Counted from the stretch's first letter, positions 1-10,443 are shown. The stretch: 58,262 nt of DNA from an uncultured Glaciecola sp. (GCA_937125395.1 CAKZLI010000032.1:1-58262); one strand, 5' to 3'. A program made the numbers and translations. Notes: generated by a model not told the origin, from the letters alone.

Positions 1-344
1 AGGTTGCGCAGTTTGACCTGGTAATCGCCTTCATCAGTGCCAGGGCGAAATTTAATCTCCTTGACCTGAATTTGCTTTTGTTTTTTCTTCTGCTCTTTAA
101 GAGCTTTACTTTTCTCAAAAAGGAATTTGCCATAATCCATGACTTTACAGACAGGTGGCTCTGCATTTGGGCTAATTTCTACCAAATCCAATGTGTGTGC
201 ATCTGCTAAAGCTTGTGCTTCAGTCAAAGTAACTACACCTAATGGTTCACCGTCTTTACCAACTAAACGAACTTCGTTTAGATTCTTGATTTCATCATTG
301 ATCCGAGCTTTGTCGCTCTGAGCCTTATTATTAGCGCCTTTAAT
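1..344 (-). CDS. infC: Translation initiation factor IF-3, 5' part
   Basis: IF-3 binds the 30S subunit and checks start-codon and initiator-tRNA pairing. The N-terminal domain and linker are present; the gene runs off the window edge after about 114 codons. The motif [15 protein letters not shown] followed by MDYGKFL and a lysine-rich linker ([12 protein letters not shown]) is diagnostic. No ATG, GTG or TTG gives the right frame. The protein starts at ATT (342-344) behind a strong GGAGG at 354-358. An AUU start is the hallmark of infC and lets IF-3 repress its own synthesis, because IF-3 discriminates against such codons. It lies 20 bases downstream of thrS, as in the usual thrS-infC order. 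Confidence 0.95.
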   Translation of the reverse strand, partial: MKGANNKAQSDKARINDEIKNLNEVRLVGKDGEPLGVVTLTEAQALADAHTLDLVEISPNAEPPVCKVMDYGKFLFEKSKALKEQKKKQKQIQVKEIKFRPGTDEGDYQVKLRN

Positions 345-364
345 GTGCTATTCCTCCAAGAGAT

Positions 365-2281
365 TTAACTAATTACTTTATCCGCGATGTCCTGCCCGAC
401 TTTAACTAGGAACGCGTCTATTGACATACTACCTAAGTCATCGCCTTTACGGGAACGAACTGCTACTTCGCCGGCTTCCATTTCTTTATCACCGACAACT
501 AACATATACGGAACACGCTTTAAAGTGTGCTCGCGGATTTTAAAGCCTATCTTCTCATTTCTCAAGTCCGGTTTCACTCTAATTCCACTTTCTTTTAGTT
601 TTTTTGCAGTTTTTTGGCAATATTCGGCCTGTTTGTCCGTAATATTTAAAATAACTGCTTGAGTGGGAGCCAACCAAGTTGGAAAATGCCCTGCATATTC
701 TTCGGTCAAAATACCGATAAATCGTTCTAATGATCCTAAGATGGCTCGATGGATCATAACCGGTACTTTTCGCTCGCCGTCTTCAGCCACATATGTCGAA
801 CCAAGACGACCTGGCATTGAAAAGTCGAGCTGTACAGTACCACATTGCCACGCTCTGTCTAAACAATCGTGTAATGTAAATTCAATTTTGGGTCCATAAA
901 ACGCGCCTTCACCTGGCTGATATTGAAATTCAATCCCATTATTAGTTAACGCTTGAGCCAATGCTTGCTCTGCTTTATCCCAGATTTCATCACTGCCCAC
1001 ACGGTTCTCAGGACGAGTGGATAACTTAACGACAATCTTGTCAAAGCCAAATGTCTCATAGGTATCATAAACCATCGCAATACATGCGCTGACTTCGTCC
1101 AATATCTGCTCTTCTGTACAAAAAATGTGCGCATCGTCTTGTGTGAATCCGCGAACCCGCATCAATCCATGTAATGCACCTGATGGTTCATTACGGTGAC
1201 AGCAACCAAATTCAGCCATACGTAATGGCAAATCACGGTATGATTTTAACCCCTGATTAAATATTTGAACATGTCCCGGACAGTTCATTGGTTTGATTGC
1301 ATACTCACGTTTTTCTGATTCTGTCGTAAACATATTGGCAGCATACTTATCCCAATGTCCTGACTTTTCCCATAAAGTACGGTCCATCATTAATGGCCCT
1401 TTGACTTCTTGGTAATCATATTGTGATAATTTTTTACGGATAAAGCTTTCTAGTTCGGTGTAGATCGACCAACCATCGTTATGCCAAAACACCATGCCCG
1501 GCGCTTCTTCTTGCCAATGGAACAAATCCAGTGATTTACCAATTTTACGATGATCACGCTTTTCCGCTTCTTCTAGACGGTTTAAGTATGCTTTTAGTTG
1601 TTTTTTATCTGCCCATGCTGTGCCATAGACACGCTGTAACATCTTGTTATCTGAATCACCACGCCAATAAGCACCCGCAACTTTCATTATTTTGAAATGT
1701 TGACAAAAACGCATATTAGGCACATGAGGACCTCGGCACATGTCGACATATTCTTCATGTATATATAAAGCAGGCGTTTCGTCTTGACCGATATTTTCGT
1801 CCAAGATTTCGATTTTGTAGGTTTCGCCACGTTCAACGAATGTATCCCGCGCAGTTTGCCAAGCACCCACTTGCTTAACAACATCATATGATGTCTTTGC
1901 TAATTGAAGCATGCGCTTTTCAATGTTATCTAAATCATCTTGAGTAAATGAATGCGCCAAATCGATATCATAATAGAAACCGTTATCAATTGTAGGACCA
2001 ATTGCCATTTTGGCTTCAGGGAATAACTGCTTTACCGCGTGTCCAATTAAGTGAGCACACGAGTGACGAATAATTTCTAAACCAGCATCATCACGTGCAG
2101 TAATGATCTGAAGTTGAGAATCTGCGGTAATAAGATCACACGCATCGGCTAGCTCACCATTAATTTTGCCCGCGATGGTGGCTTTAGCTAGGCCTGGGCC
2201 TATATCGTTTGCGACATCTAAAATAGATACTGCGTGGTCAAATGCACGGGTTGAACCGTCAGGTAAGGTAATAATGGGCAT
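365..2281 (-). CDS. thrS: Threonyl-tRNA synthetase
   Basis: Charges tRNA-Thr with threonine and edits mischarged serine. It has 638 aa, against 642 in E. coli. In order it shows a TGS domain (residues 1-60), an editing domain with HSCAH (H73, H77) and CRGPH, a class II catalytic core with the zinc cysteine in MNCPGH, and a C-terminal anticodon-binding domain. The open frame runs on to 2365, but the family begins at [10 protein letters not shown], so ATG 2279-2281 is chosen; AAGGAT sits just upstream. Probably co-transcribed with infC. I could not confirm an E. coli-like tRNA-mimic operator in the leader. Confidence 0.97.
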   Translation of the reverse strand: MPIITLPDGSTRAFDHAVSILDVANDIGPGLAKATIAGKINGELADACDLITADSQLQIITARDDAGLEIIRHSCAHLIGHAVKQLFPEAKMAIGPTIDNGFYYDIDLAHSFTQDDLDNIEKRMLQLAKTSYDVVKQVGAWQTARDTFVERGETYKIEILDENIGQDETPALYIHEEYVDMCRGPHVPNMRFCQHFKIMKVAGAYWRGDSDNKMLQRVYGTAWADKKQLKAYLNRLEEAEKRDHRKIGKSLDLFHWQEEAPGMVFWHNDGWSIYTELESFIRKKLSQYDYQEVKGPLMMDRTLWEKSGHWDKYAANMFTTESEKREYAIKPMNCPGHVQIFNQGLKSYRDLPLRMAEFGCCHRNEPSGALHGLMRVRGFTQDDAHIFCTEEQILDEVSACIAMVYDTYETFGFDKIVVKLSTRPENRVGSDEIWDKAEQALAQALTNNGIEFQYQPGEGAFYGPKIEFTLHDCLDRAWQCGTVQLDFSMPGRLGSTYVAEDGERKVPVMIHRAILGSLERFIGILTEEYAGHFPTWLAPTQAVILNITDKQAEYCQKTAKKLKESGIRVKPDLRNEKIGFKIREHTLKRVPYMLVVGDKEMEAGEVAVRSRKGDDLGSMSIDAFLVKVGQDIADKVIS

Positions 2282-2417
2282 GCTATATCCTTGAACAGTG
2301 GTGACGCCTACAGTGCGCCACTTGTCATAAAAGTACGAAAAAAACCATCTTATAGAACATGTCAACGCTACAGATGGTGCTACAATGCGACATATTATAC
2401 AGATAGAGCCTATTTTG

Positions 2418-3020
2418 ATGCAATCTTTTGTTTTTTTTATATTTTTGACTGTGACACTGCAAGTTCAGGGTCAGACTTGGTCTGAGGATTCAACCAATCA
2501 GCACATTTTAATCAGTACTAGTACCGTTGCAGGTAAATACCAAATAAATGCAAAAATGATCGTAAACGCAACTCCCCTTGCCTTTTTTAATCTATTGGAA
2601 AATACGCCAATCGATTGCAGTTGGATTGCTAATTGCAAATCCGTGACAGTGTTAGACCAATCATTGCCTGATTACCGGTTCGTGCATACTGTGTTTAATA
2701 GCCCTTGGCCGGTTGCAGATCGCGAAATGTATACTCGTTCACATCATGTTTTTTCTGCTGATATGCAGCATTTATCCATCATGATTGAAGATATCTCAGC
2801 GCAATATCCAACGCATCCAAAAAATGTCATGATGAAAGCTGTCCAAGCACAATGGTCGATGACTCATTCTCATGATGACTGGTATGAATTAAATTATTTA
2901 GCCAGTGCTGATCCTGGTGGGAATATTCCACAATGGTTATCACAGCGCTTACTTAAAGACTCTACATTTACTACTTTAAAGCAATTAAGAGCAATATTGC
3001 ATGCCCAACACTCACAATAA
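2418..3020 (+). CDS. START-domain lipid-binding-like exported protein
   Basis: About 200 aa with an N-terminal hydrophobic signal segment ([15 protein letters not shown]), then a single domain resembling bacterial START/SRPBCC proteins. It has a pattern of aromatic and charged residues such as [15 protein letters not shown], the usual START strand-turn region. Members bind lipids or hydrophobic ligands; the ligand here is unknown. An in-frame ATG also exists at 2385. The ATG at 2418 gives a more normal signal peptide and is preferred, without strong ribosome-site evidence for either. The stop overlaps the start of the DUF3080 lipoprotein by 20 bases, so the two are probably one transcript. 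Confidence 0.75.
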   Translation: MQSFVFFIFLTVTLQVQGQTWSEDSTNQHILISTSTVAGKYQINAKMIVNATPLAFFNLLENTPIDCSWIANCKSVTVLDQSLPDYRFVHTVFNSPWPVADREMYTRSHHVFSADMQHLSIMIEDISAQYPTHPKNVMMKAVQAQWSMTHSHDDWYELNYLASADPGGNIPQWLSQRLLKDSTFTTLKQLRAILHAQHSQ

Positions 3021-4035
3021 ATGTCGATGGTCACTTACAGTATCTCTTTTACTTGTTACGTTAATGGGGCTATCAAGTTGCAGTCGATATCAACGCCTAC
3101 CCGATATTATGCAAGATTATCATGGCCGGTTAGCCCGCGTATTGCAAATACCTGAATACCAATCCCTCAGTGTAGTCGAGCTGACATATCCAAGCATCGA
3201 ACAACGTACTCTCAGCATCGCACCAATTACAATGAATTTGCGGGATTTTTACGCTATCGATGGTTGTGCATTAGCACCTTTAATCGCTCAACGAAATACG
3301 GCATTAGGTAAAGTGGCGAGTCCCTCACAACGCTTAATCTATGAAGCACAATTAATAGACACATTACACTCTTGTGTGTTGCTGGAAGATGCGTCTGTGC
3401 CATCCTCACAATCGGAGTTGACGCAGGTGTTATCAGAAAAACAAGCTCAATACCCCATTGTCTGGGCAAATCTCATGCAAAATAGCCTGAGTCTTCGCTC
3501 AGGTTTGGGGTTTGCTCAAGGGTACATTGCAGGAGGAGCCGATGATGGCTTGATTGAAACAAAGAATGCATTGTCGTATTTATTATATATTCAGCAGCCT
3601 CAAAATACGGAAAGCGAAGTCTTAGAGAATCACCTAGCAACGATTGAACAGATTAGGCTACCAGCACGTTTGTATCGTACTACCTCATTTTTGGCTCGAC
3701 AACTCTCTGAACTCAATCAACATTTAAGCCTCTTTAATACTCATTTTACCTGTGAGACGAGTCGTCAGCGAGATCAAATCGTGATTTTCAACAACGTAAT
3801 GAATCAATTTTTTATACAACAGATACAACCCATAGCATCGAGTGTTAATCGCTCGCATCAACACATCCAGCCATTGATTGTATCAATATACACTCAACCG
3901 AATATCGCTGATGCCTATAAAGATGTGTTAGAACAACAAAAGGCGCAGTATGAGCGTTATGTTAATGTGTTTAGGGAACATGTGATGTTGTTGCAAACTA
4001 TCCTACAAAAATGTGGTATGCGACCAACAGCTTAG
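3001..4035 (+). CDS. DUF3080 family lipoprotein
   Basis: 344 aa with a lipoprotein signal peptide: hydrophobic stretch then lipobox LSSC with Cys27. The remainder is a mostly helical domain matching my memory of DUF3080, found mainly in marine gammaproteobacteria (YHGRLARVL near the mature N-terminus). Function unknown; the residue after Cys is Ser, not Asp, so sorting to the outer membrane is likely. It overlaps the START-domain gene by 20 bases, which suggests translational coupling and perhaps a shared envelope-lipid role. The family assignment is by recognition and not by a search. Confidence 0.75.
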   Translation: MPNTHNKCRWSLTVSLLLVTLMGLSSCSRYQRLPDIMQDYHGRLARVLQIPEYQSLSVVELTYPSIEQRTLSIAPITMNLRDFYAIDGCALAPLIAQRNTALGKVASPSQRLIYEAQLIDTLHSCVLLEDASVPSSQSELTQVLSEKQAQYPIVWANLMQNSLSLRSGLGFAQGYIAGGADDGLIETKNALSYLLYIQQPQNTESEVLENHLATIEQIRLPARLYRTTSFLARQLSELNQHLSLFNTHFTCETSRQRDQIVIFNNVMNQFFIQQIQPIASSVNRSHQHIQPLIVSIYTQPNIADAYKDVLEQQKAQYERYVNVFREHVMLLQTILQKCGMRPTA

Positions 4036-4093
4036 AACAAAAATAATTGAATGTTTGGGAGTAAATGTATTCTTAATGAAGGAACAGAAAGAA

Positions 4094-4169
4094 TGGTCGA
4101 ATCGGGCAGGATCGAACTGCCGACCTCCTCGATGTCAACGAGGCGCTCTCCCGCCTGAGCTACGATTCG
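4094..4169 (-). tRNA. tRNA-Val (GAC)
   Basis: A complete 76-base cloverleaf. The acceptor stem CGAATCG pairs with CGATTCG and the discriminator A is followed by an encoded CCA. The D arm is GCTC...GAGC. The anticodon arm CCTCG-TTGACAT-CGAGG gives anticodon GAC. The T arm is GGCAG-TTCGATC-CTGCC. It stands alone, between the DUF3080 gene on the other strand and the patatin-like gene. Confidence 0.95.
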
Positions 4170-4233
4170 ACGGATGCACTTTGGAAGTGGCGTGAATTAT
4201 ACTGAATCCCGCACCACTGTCAAAGAGTTTTTA

Positions 4234-5322
4234 TCAAAAGCATAAAGGTTTAATTTTATTGCAGATATTTTCATCATCTGCAGCATTTAAGAAGGACTCA
4301 CCTAATCGGTCAGTTTCTTGCAAAACCCTTGTCCAGTAAGCGATGCGCTGAGTTGAATCCATTGTTTCAAAGTCCTTTCTATCCGGTATTTTATTATAGG
4401 GAAGATTGTCTATAAACTCAGCACTAGGGACTAACATCACCACATTATCGTAATTAGACCGGTGTGGATGACGCGAAGCAATGTGTTTATCAAACCAACC
4501 TGGAATAGGTTTAGGATAAAAGTGTGGGTACAAGGTCAATGTTTGTGCGGTTTGATGTGAACCTTCAAGTGCGTCATGATATTGATGAGCAAATGACAAA
4601 TCAAAATGGTAATCAATGATACCTCCATCACGATACATGCCCGTTTTACTCCCTTTGATATTACGTATGCCTTCCATTACAGCTGGAATGGAACCGGAAG
4701 CCGTCAATGCTTGAATCAAATTATCTTTACACAAAGAATAATACGTACTCGGTAAATGCGCAGGACACTGAATGTGCAAATCAGCAGTTGAATACACCAC
4801 TCGTTCATAAAAATACTTTAATGTCTTACGCGACAATGCATTCAAACCTGCACTCAATAACAATCCGGGGATCTGTAGAGCCTTGTGTTCAAACTGAGTT
4901 AAGCCCAATGAACGAGCAACAATAAAATGTGCTTTTACTCTTGGGTTGGTGAGTATTTCGTTCACACCACTCGGCCCCATCATCTGATCCATAATAGCAT
5001 ACACACTTTGAGTGATGTCATGAGCGGTGGGTTTATCACTATAGGTCGTGTGCGAATAGTGCTGTGCTAAACGGTTAATCGCCGCTTTAGGATCTGCTTG
5101 TGCCATACAAGCGGCACGAAATGCACCAGCTGAACTGCCGATACAATGGATAGTATGATCAGTATTGGCAAAAAACTCTGGTAAGATGACCCGGTCGAGA
5201 CCAGCGAGAACAAACCACTTAGGGCCACCAGATGCACCGAGGATAGTATCAAATAATTCTGGTCTTAACCCTTCTTGCTGAATTTTGTGTAATGCTGTGG
5301 GACCAGCGTAGATATCAAGCAT
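4234..5322 (-). CDS. Patatin-like phospholipase family protein
   Basis: 362 aa. It carries the three patatin signatures: a glycine-rich oxyanion loop GASGGPKW (residues 29-36), the nucleophile elbow GSSAG with Ser64, and the DGG motif with Asp232, together forming a Ser-Asp dyad for acyl-ester hydrolysis. No signal peptide, so probably a cytoplasmic or membrane-surface lipase acting on phospholipid or wax/storage lipid; the substrate is not known. It is a single gene, with tRNA-Val downstream on the same strand and a long non-coding region upstream. Confidence 0.85.
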   Translation of the reverse strand: MLDIYAGPTALHKIQQEGLRPELFDTILGASGGPKWFVLAGLDRVILPEFFANTDHTIHCIGSSAGAFRAACMAQADPKAAINRLAQHYSHTTYSDKPTAHDITQSVYAIMDQMMGPSGVNEILTNPRVKAHFIVARSLGLTQFEHKALQIPGLLLSAGLNALSRKTLKYFYERVVYSTADLHIQCPAHLPSTYYSLCKDNLIQALTASGSIPAVMEGIRNIKGSKTGMYRDGGIIDYHFDLSFAHQYHDALEGSHQTAQTLTLYPHFYPKPIPGWFDKHIASRHPHRSNYDNVVMLVPSAEFIDNLPYNKIPDRKDFETMDSTQRIAYWTRVLQETDRLGESFLNAADDENICNKIKPLCF

Positions 5323-6056
5323 ATTTTATAACGGATAATTGTTAACAGATTGTGGATGAATATAGTATGCAAATGCACACATAGATCAACTATTTCTTAC
5401 AATTGCAGTATAACTATCCACATATTAATATTTATTGACATTGGCAAAGTATCACGCGTCGCTTTACTTAAAATCCTTTAAATAATACACAAAATTGACA
5501 ATTTCATATTATTCTACTCAAAAAACAACACAAACTAGTTGCACACATTAAAAATGTAGTGTTACGACAGCAAAAACAACACACTAAAAATCAATATAAA
5601 AACACACGAACAAAAATTAAAGCGATTAATATCAATGCTTTATATTAAATGGTCGAATTTAACAGAAGAAACCTATGAATATATATACAGCACTGCTCAT
5701 CCCTGATAAATAGTCGCTATATTGATTAAGTTTAGACTGAACTCTTATATCAATTAAGTAAATTAACGTTGTCAACAGTCAATTTAGCTCAAAAAACAAC
5801 CACTGCATTCTGTTCCCCATTCTATCGTCACTCAAGGGATAAAAAAAATTGTGTCCACAAAGTTATCCACAGATTTAGTGGATAAGTGTTTGCGCCAATG
5901 TAAGAGATGTCTCACCCTAATTGTTAACATTATGATTAAAATTTGAAATAACAGGGCATGCTTATCACACTATTCGCATTGTATCTTTTAAGTCGATTAT
6001 TGTAGACTTAAAACTAACAGCAACTATCTATTGCATTATTAATTGAGAGGATATTG
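5323..6056. other. Long AT-rich non-coding region with DnaA-box-like sites
   Basis: Over 700 bases without a credible gene. A perfect DnaA box TTATCCACA lies at 5863-5871. A one-mismatch inverted copy (AGTGGATAA, 5877-5885) forms a 23-base inverted pair with it. One-mismatch boxes are also seen at 5351-5359 (TGTGGATGA) and 5414-5422 (CTATCCACA). AACAACAC-type repeats recur at about 5524, 5574 and 5794. I saw only one GATC, near 5383, unlike E. coli-type origins. It also must contain the promoters for the divergent flanking genes. Function undecided. Confidence 0.5.
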
Positions 6057-6401
6057 ATGACGACTGTTTATGGCATCAAAAATTGTGACACTATCAAAAA
6101 AACCCTACGTTGGTTAACGGATAATCAAATCGAATATACGTTTCACGACTATCGAAAAGATGGCATAGATCCAACGTGGTTGGACGAAGTATTAACGCAA
6201 GTTGATTGGGAATTATTGGTGAATAAGCGTGGAACAACGTATCGACAATTAGATGATTCAGTCAAAGCATCGCTCAATGCTAATAATGTTGCTGCACTGT
6301 TATTAGAACAGCCAGCAATGATCAAGCGTCCACTTTTATCCCATTCGGGTAACATTGAATTGGGTTTTAAGCCTGATATATATAGTGAGCTATTCCGATG
6401 A
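6057..6401 (+). CDS. ArsC/Spx-family reductase-like protein (YffB type)
   Basis: 114 aa, thioredoxin-fold ArsC family. It has the N-terminal motif [11 protein letters not shown] with a single cysteine, and the HDYRKDG and RPLL segments typical of YffB/YfgD-like proteins. These are related to glutaredoxin-linked arsenate reductases, but arsenate reduction is not established for this subgroup. The frame opens at TTG 6054. ATG 6057 is chosen because GAGAGG ends at 6050, a good spacing. Its stop overlaps the dapE start (ATGA), matching the yffB-dapE pairing in enterobacteria. Confidence 0.9.
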   Translation: MTTVYGIKNCDTIKKTLRWLTDNQIEYTFHDYRKDGIDPTWLDEVLTQVDWELLVNKRGTTYRQLDDSVKASLNANNVAALLLEQPAMIKRPLLSHSGNIELGFKPDIYSELFR

Positions 6402-7555
6402 GCAATATAAATAGCGCACAAACACAACAGCAGACTCAAGCGTTGTGCCAAGCACTTATTCAAGAGCCCTCTGTAACGCCCGATGATAAAGCATGCCAAC
6501 CCATGATGGCCCAACGATTATCAGCCCTAGGCTTTGAAATCGAATCGATGGTGTTTGCTGACACAACAAACATGTGGGCGCGAAAAGGGTCACAATCTCC
6601 GGTATTTTGTTTTGCCGGTCACACCGATGTAGTCCCAACCGGGCCAAGCGAGCAATGGCAATTCCCTCCTTTTTCTGCACAACTGCATGATGGCTATATA
6701 TGGGGTCGCGGTGCTGCTGATATGAAAGGCAGTTTGGCTGCGATGGTCATTGCAACAGAGTGCTTTGTAAAGGACTACCCTGACCACAAAGGATCTATTG
6801 CTTACCTCATCACCTCGGATGAAGAAGGGCCATTTATTAATGGCACCACAAAAGTCATCGATACCTTAGAAGCGCGTAATGAAAAAATCGATTATTGTGT
6901 TGTTGGTGAGCCTTCAAGTACCGACGTTGTGGGCGATGTCGTCAAATATGGTAGACGTGGATCATTAACTGCTGATTTGACTGTTAAAGGCAAACAAGGT
7001 CATGTTGCGTATCCGCATTTGGCGCGCAATCCAATTCATGATGCAGCAACCGCGATTAGTGCATTGAGTAATACTCAATGGGATAACGGTAATCAAGCAT
7101 TTCCAGCCAGTACCATGCAGGTCTCTAATATTCATGGTGGAACTGGTGCCGGCAATGTCATTCCAGGAGAGTGTCATGTGTGTTTTAATTTTCGTTTTAG
7201 CACAGAACAAACATTCGAGAGTTTGCAGCAACAAGTGATTAGAATCTTAGACGAGCACGAGCTTGACTACACGATTGATTGGACTTTTAATGGCTTACCC
7301 TTTTTGACTGACTCAGGCGTATTAGTTGAAGCGACAACGTCTGCAATTAAAACTGTCACGGGTATCGATACTCAATTATCAACAGCAGGTGGTACATCTG
7401 ATGGACGTTTTATCGCCCCCACAGGCGCACAAGTGATCGAACTGGGTCCTGTTAATGCGACAATTCACCAAATTAACGAGCGTGTTAAAGCAGATGATCT
7501 TGGTCAATTAGCTAAAATGTATTACCACATTTTAGTCAATACGTTAGGATACTAA
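6398..7555 (+). CDS. dapE: Succinyl-diaminopimelate desuccinylase
   Basis: Removes the succinyl group from N-succinyl-LL-diaminopimelate in the lysine and peptidoglycan precursor pathway. 385 aa, M20 metallopeptidase fold. Metal and catalytic residues are visible in GHTDVVP, the bridging Asp in GRGAADMKG, the catalytic Glu pair in SDEEGP, GEPSS, and the last His in NATIHQ. It starts inside the stop of the ArsC-like gene and is followed seven bases later by an M15 peptidase, so the segment is probably a cell-wall-linked operon. Confidence 0.97.
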   Translation: MSNINSAQTQQQTQALCQALIQEPSVTPDDKACQPMMAQRLSALGFEIESMVFADTTNMWARKGSQSPVFCFAGHTDVVPTGPSEQWQFPPFSAQLHDGYIWGRGAADMKGSLAAMVIATECFVKDYPDHKGSIAYLITSDEEGPFINGTTKVIDTLEARNEKIDYCVVGEPSSTDVVGDVVKYGRRGSLTADLTVKGKQGHVAYPHLARNPIHDAATAISALSNTQWDNGNQAFPASTMQVSNIHGGTGAGNVIPGECHVCFNFRFSTEQTFESLQQQVIRILDEHELDYTIDWTFNGLPFLTDSGVLVEATTSAIKTVTGIDTQLSTAGGTSDGRFIAPTGAQVIELGPVNATIHQINERVKADDLGQLAKMYYHILVNTLGY

Positions 7556-7561
7556 CTACTT

Positions 7562-8296
7562 GTGACAACCTCATCACTAGACCCCACCTCAATAGCAGCT
7601 CAACTGTTAGGCACTTCGACTTGTCACATAGCTGCCATTGCAGATTATGCGCCGAATAATGATTCTGATCGGCATTGCCTTCAACCTCAAGTCATTGAAT
7701 CGTTCTTAGCAATGCAACAAGCAGCAGCCAATGATGGCATAGATTGCCAGATCATTAGTAGTTACCGAAGTTTTTCACAGCAGTTATCTATTTGGGATCG
7801 TAAGTGGCAAGGTGCCTTACCGATTTTGGATGCTGATCACAAGGTAATGGATATCTTGCAAATGGATGATTTAACAAAGATGCATGCCATCCTTCGTTGG
7901 TCAGCTTTACCAGGTGGTTCTCGTCATCATTGGGGAACTGATTTTGATGTTGTCGATCGCAAAACAGCTAAGATGGCACAGGTTGATATCCAATTAGTAG
8001 ATGCCGAATATGCACAAAACGGGGTGTGTGGTGCATTGCATCATTGGTTATCTCAGCACGCAAAAACATATGATTTTTATCAACCTTATGCAACATACAC
8101 AGGTGGGATTGGCATAGAGCCTTGGCATTACAGTTATCAACCCTTAGCACAGAAAATGAGCCAACATTTATCGGTTGAATGTATTGCTGCACAAATTAAA
8201 ACCGTACAGATTTGCGGTCAATCGATTATTTTAGACAATATAGAGGATATCTTTAACCGATATATTCTTAATCAATCCTCTCAAGGAATAGTATGA
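7562..8296 (+). CDS. M15 family D-alanyl-D-alanine carboxypeptidase-like protein
   Basis: 244 aa with the VanY/M15B zinc-peptidase core. It shows SSYRSF, then SRHHWGTDFDVVD supplying zinc His and Asp, and EPWHYSY supplying the last zinc His. Such enzymes trim D-Ala from peptidoglycan stems or dipeptides. No clear signal peptide, so either it is cytoplasmic (like some LD/DD-dipeptidases) or it is exported by an unseen route. It starts at GTG 7562, seven bases after dapE, and overlaps the next gene by ATGA, so it is in the same operon. Confidence 0.87.
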   Translation: MTTSSLDPTSIAAQLLGTSTCHIAAIADYAPNNDSDRHCLQPQVIESFLAMQQAAANDGIDCQIISSYRSFSQQLSIWDRKWQGALPILDADHKVMDILQMDDLTKMHAILRWSALPGGSRHHWGTDFDVVDRKTAKMAQVDIQLVDAEYAQNGVCGALHHWLSQHAKTYDFYQPYATYTGGIGIEPWHYSYQPLAQKMSQHLSVECIAAQIKTVQICGQSIILDNIEDIFNRYILNQSSQGIV

Positions 8297-8532
8297 GCCT
8301 AACCATCATCATTATTATCATTGTCGCAGCATTGGCGTTTATTTTATCGAACATCATGACATTGCGCAGTGCCAAGCGCTTTGAGTTGCCTGAATCATAT
8401 AAAGCACGAAAAGCCGCCGAAGCAGCGCATTTACAAAACGACAATAATGACACTAGCAAAAAACCGAAGCGTCGCCTAAAAAGTGGCTATGAAAATGATT
8501 ATAAACAAGAAGATAAAGACGAAAACTGGTAG
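8293..8532 (+). CDS. DUF2897 family small membrane protein
   Basis: 79 aa: an N-terminal transmembrane helix (IIIIIIVAALAFILSNIM), then a charged Lys/Glu/Asn-rich cytoplasmic tail ending in EDKDENW. It matches my memory of DUF2897, a short uncharacterised family of marine gammaproteobacteria. It starts within the stop of the M15 peptidase gene and closes the four-gene run that began with the ArsC-like gene. Function unknown. Confidence 0.8.
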   Translation: MSLTIIIIIIVAALAFILSNIMTLRSAKRFELPESYKARKAAEAAHLQNDNNDTSKKPKRRLKSGYENDYKQEDKDENW

Positions 8533-8583
8533 TTCTATTTTATCCTTTCATCAGCTTATTGATGATTGACAATAGCGGAACAT

Positions 8584-8904
8584 TTATTTAAATGTGACCG
8601 CTGTTCCACTTATGCTGACCAAAAACATGCCATTAGATTGACCTAACACTTCGTAGTCAATATCAATCCCAACCACCGCATCAGCTCCAATGGCAAGTGC
8701 ATCCTGTTCAAGTTCTTGAAAGGCAATTTTACGGGCATTATTAAGTTCATTCTCGTAAGCGCCTGACCGGCCTCCAACTAAATCTCGTACCGACGCAAAA
8801 ATATCTTTAACAAAATTAGCCCCCGTGATTGCTTCACCAACGACGATACCGTGATAAGTATCAATGGTTTTTCCTTCAACACTTGGGGTTGTGGTCAATA
8901 TCAT
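8584..8904 (-). CDS. YbjQ/UPF0145 family protein
   Basis: 106 aa, full length for the UPF0145 (YbjQ, DUF74) family, whose structures form pentameric beta-alpha rings. Diagnostic segments are [11 protein letters not shown] near the start, [15 protein letters not shown], and [14 protein letters not shown]. Sometimes called a putative heavy-metal-binding protein, but the role is not proven. Its start overlaps the HIT-gene stop by four bases, so it is translated from the same minus-strand transcript. Confidence 0.92.
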   Translation of the reverse strand: MILTTTPSVEGKTIDTYHGIVVGEAITGANFVKDIFASVRDLVGGRSGAYENELNNARKIAFQELEQDALAIGADAVVGIDIDYEVLGQSNGMFLVSISGTAVTFK

Positions 8905-9317
8905 AATAAATCCTTAATTGGAGATGTGTTTTGTAAACGTACTAATAAGCGTTGCGCAGCCTCATCATTATAGTTAACTACCGGATGCTGTCCCCATATT
9001 GGCGCAGGCCATGCTGGATCATCAACAAATCGCGCTATATGATGTATATGCAATTGCCTAACAACATTGCCTAAGGCTGCCACATTCAACGTTTCAGGTT
9101 GATACAGTGTCTGTAACGTCTCACTCAATGCATTGGATTCGAGTGAAAATTGGCGTTGCTGTTCAGGTGATAAATGATGCATTTCACTGATGTCAGCCAC
9201 CCTTGGCACCAATATACACCACGGATATTGCTGGTCATTCATTAATAATAACCGACATAACGATAAATCGCCGACCCAATATGTATCATTGTGTAAACGA
9301 GGATCTAGTGTAAACAT
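8901..9317 (-). CDS. HIT-family (histidine triad) protein
   Basis: 138 aa. The histidine cluster QLHIHHIAR at residues 88-96 and the [11 protein letters not shown] segment after it are typical of the proteobacterial HIT subgroup, which hydrolyses or transfers nucleotidyl groups. The first position of the usual HxHxH series reads Gln, as I recall for many members of this subgroup, so this is not taken as inactivation. It sits between astE (10-base gap) and the YbjQ gene (4-base overlap). The substrate is unknown. Confidence 0.88.
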   Translation of the reverse strand: MFTLDPRLHNDTYWVGDLSLCRLLLMNDQQYPWCILVPRVADISEMHHLSPEQQRQFSLESNALSETLQTLYQPETLNVAALGNVVRQLHIHHIARFVDDPAWPAPIWGQHPVVNYNDEAAQRLLVRLQNTSPIKDLL

Positions 9318-9327
9318 GTTGATTTCC

Positions 9328-10416
9328 TTAATGACCTGTACTCAATACTGCGTCAGCACTGATCGGTACAACAGTGAGTAATGCGCGTTGGCCCAAAGCG
9401 ACACGTGCGTTAGGAAACACAATCGCTTCATGATCTTGTAATGCCGGAAAGGTATTGACGCACTCACCGGTTTCATCATATTCACTGGCAAATAATTGAC
9501 CTTGTTCAAACGCAGTGAAATTAGGCGCAGAGTCAGCAAAATGTAATCGAAAATCATGGTGTGAGCGATTGATGACTTGGCTGATCCGAAATAAAATCGG
9601 CAAAACTGTTGCGACAGGTCTCTGGCTCTGCTCCGTTACTAAACTAAATAGCTCAGTGCGAGCAGCCGCAAAATCCGCCATATTGTTGTGTCCAAACGGC
9701 TGTACCTTACCTAATTCCACCGTAAAACTATGAGTGCCACAGGTTAATGATGAATAATAAGAGTAAGTGGTGGTGGGTGTTTCAGATAATAGTACGGCTT
9801 GAATACCAGCACGGGCTAACCACTCAAGCTGGCTGCGACTATACGCTTTACCATGTAAAAACGGATACACGGCAAATCTTGGATATTTAGCACTGCGTAT
9901 TGCAGTATGCAAGTCATAATGAAAGGCTAATTGCGTATCTTGAACATCTGCAAAAAAATCACGAGTATAGCGCTCTAAAGAGGCTGCACGCATGTTTTCA
10001 TCATGCGTTTCATGAGATGTATAAGGGGCAATGACTGTATCGCTGGTGATACCATGCGCACCACAAAATAATCGATTGAGATTTTCTTTCACAAATCGCT
10101 CTGCCAGATCCATTGCCGGCAAGTTGGCAAATTGTACCATTAAGCGGCAAGTGACCTTGAGCGATTGAGCCAAGATCAACTCCACTAATTCATCGCAAAT
10201 TTCAATCGGTGCAGTTTCATTACCATGTACACCACACGAGTACAGTACATGTTTGCCAACGCCAATTTGATATGCCTCAGGCACAAATTCAATCACACCT
10301 GCACAGTGAACAACCACTTTAGTCCCATTATCAAGCACTAAAGTGGCAGGCTGTGCAAAACGCTCAGGATGAGACCGAGATTGCGTTAAAAATCCAACAA
10401 GCTGACTAATTACCAT
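9328..10416 (-). CDS. astE: Succinylglutamate desuccinylase (AstE-like)
   Basis: AstE splits N-succinylglutamate into succinate and glutamate, the last step of arginine catabolism by the AST pathway. 362 aa, somewhat longer than the E. coli enzyme. Zinc ligands are visible as His64 and Glu67 in GVHGNE and His170 in DLHTAI, and the likely catalytic Glu234 lies in TVELGKVQPFG. No other ast genes lie nearby; the partners are HIT and YbjQ genes. A related aspartoacylase-type specificity cannot be excluded. Confidence 0.88.
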   Translation of the reverse strand: MVISQLVGFLTQSRSHPERFAQPATLVLDNGTKVVVHCAGVIEFVPEAYQIGVGKHVLYSCGVHGNETAPIEICDELVELILAQSLKVTCRLMVQFANLPAMDLAERFVKENLNRLFCGAHGITSDTVIAPYTSHETHDENMRAASLERYTRDFFADVQDTQLAFHYDLHTAIRSAKYPRFAVYPFLHGKAYSRSQLEWLARAGIQAVLLSETPTTTYSYYSSLTCGTHSFTVELGKVQPFGHNNMADFAAARTELFSLVTEQSQRPVATVLPILFRISQVINRSHHDFRLHFADSAPNFTAFEQGQLFASEYDETGECVNTFPALQDHEAIVFPNARVALGQRALLTVVPISADAVLSTGH

Positions 10417-10443
10417 AAAATTCTCAAAAATAACATATTGAGG

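Noticed and set aside
139..321. 60-codon plus-strand open frame at the window start
   Set aside because: It is the antisense shadow of infC; the minus strand encodes clear IF-3 sequence through the same bases.
8901..9317. HIT protein inactivated by loss of one motif histidine
   Set aside because: Q-L-H-I-H-H at this place is, as I recall, usual in this proteobacterial subgroup, so it is not evidence of decay.
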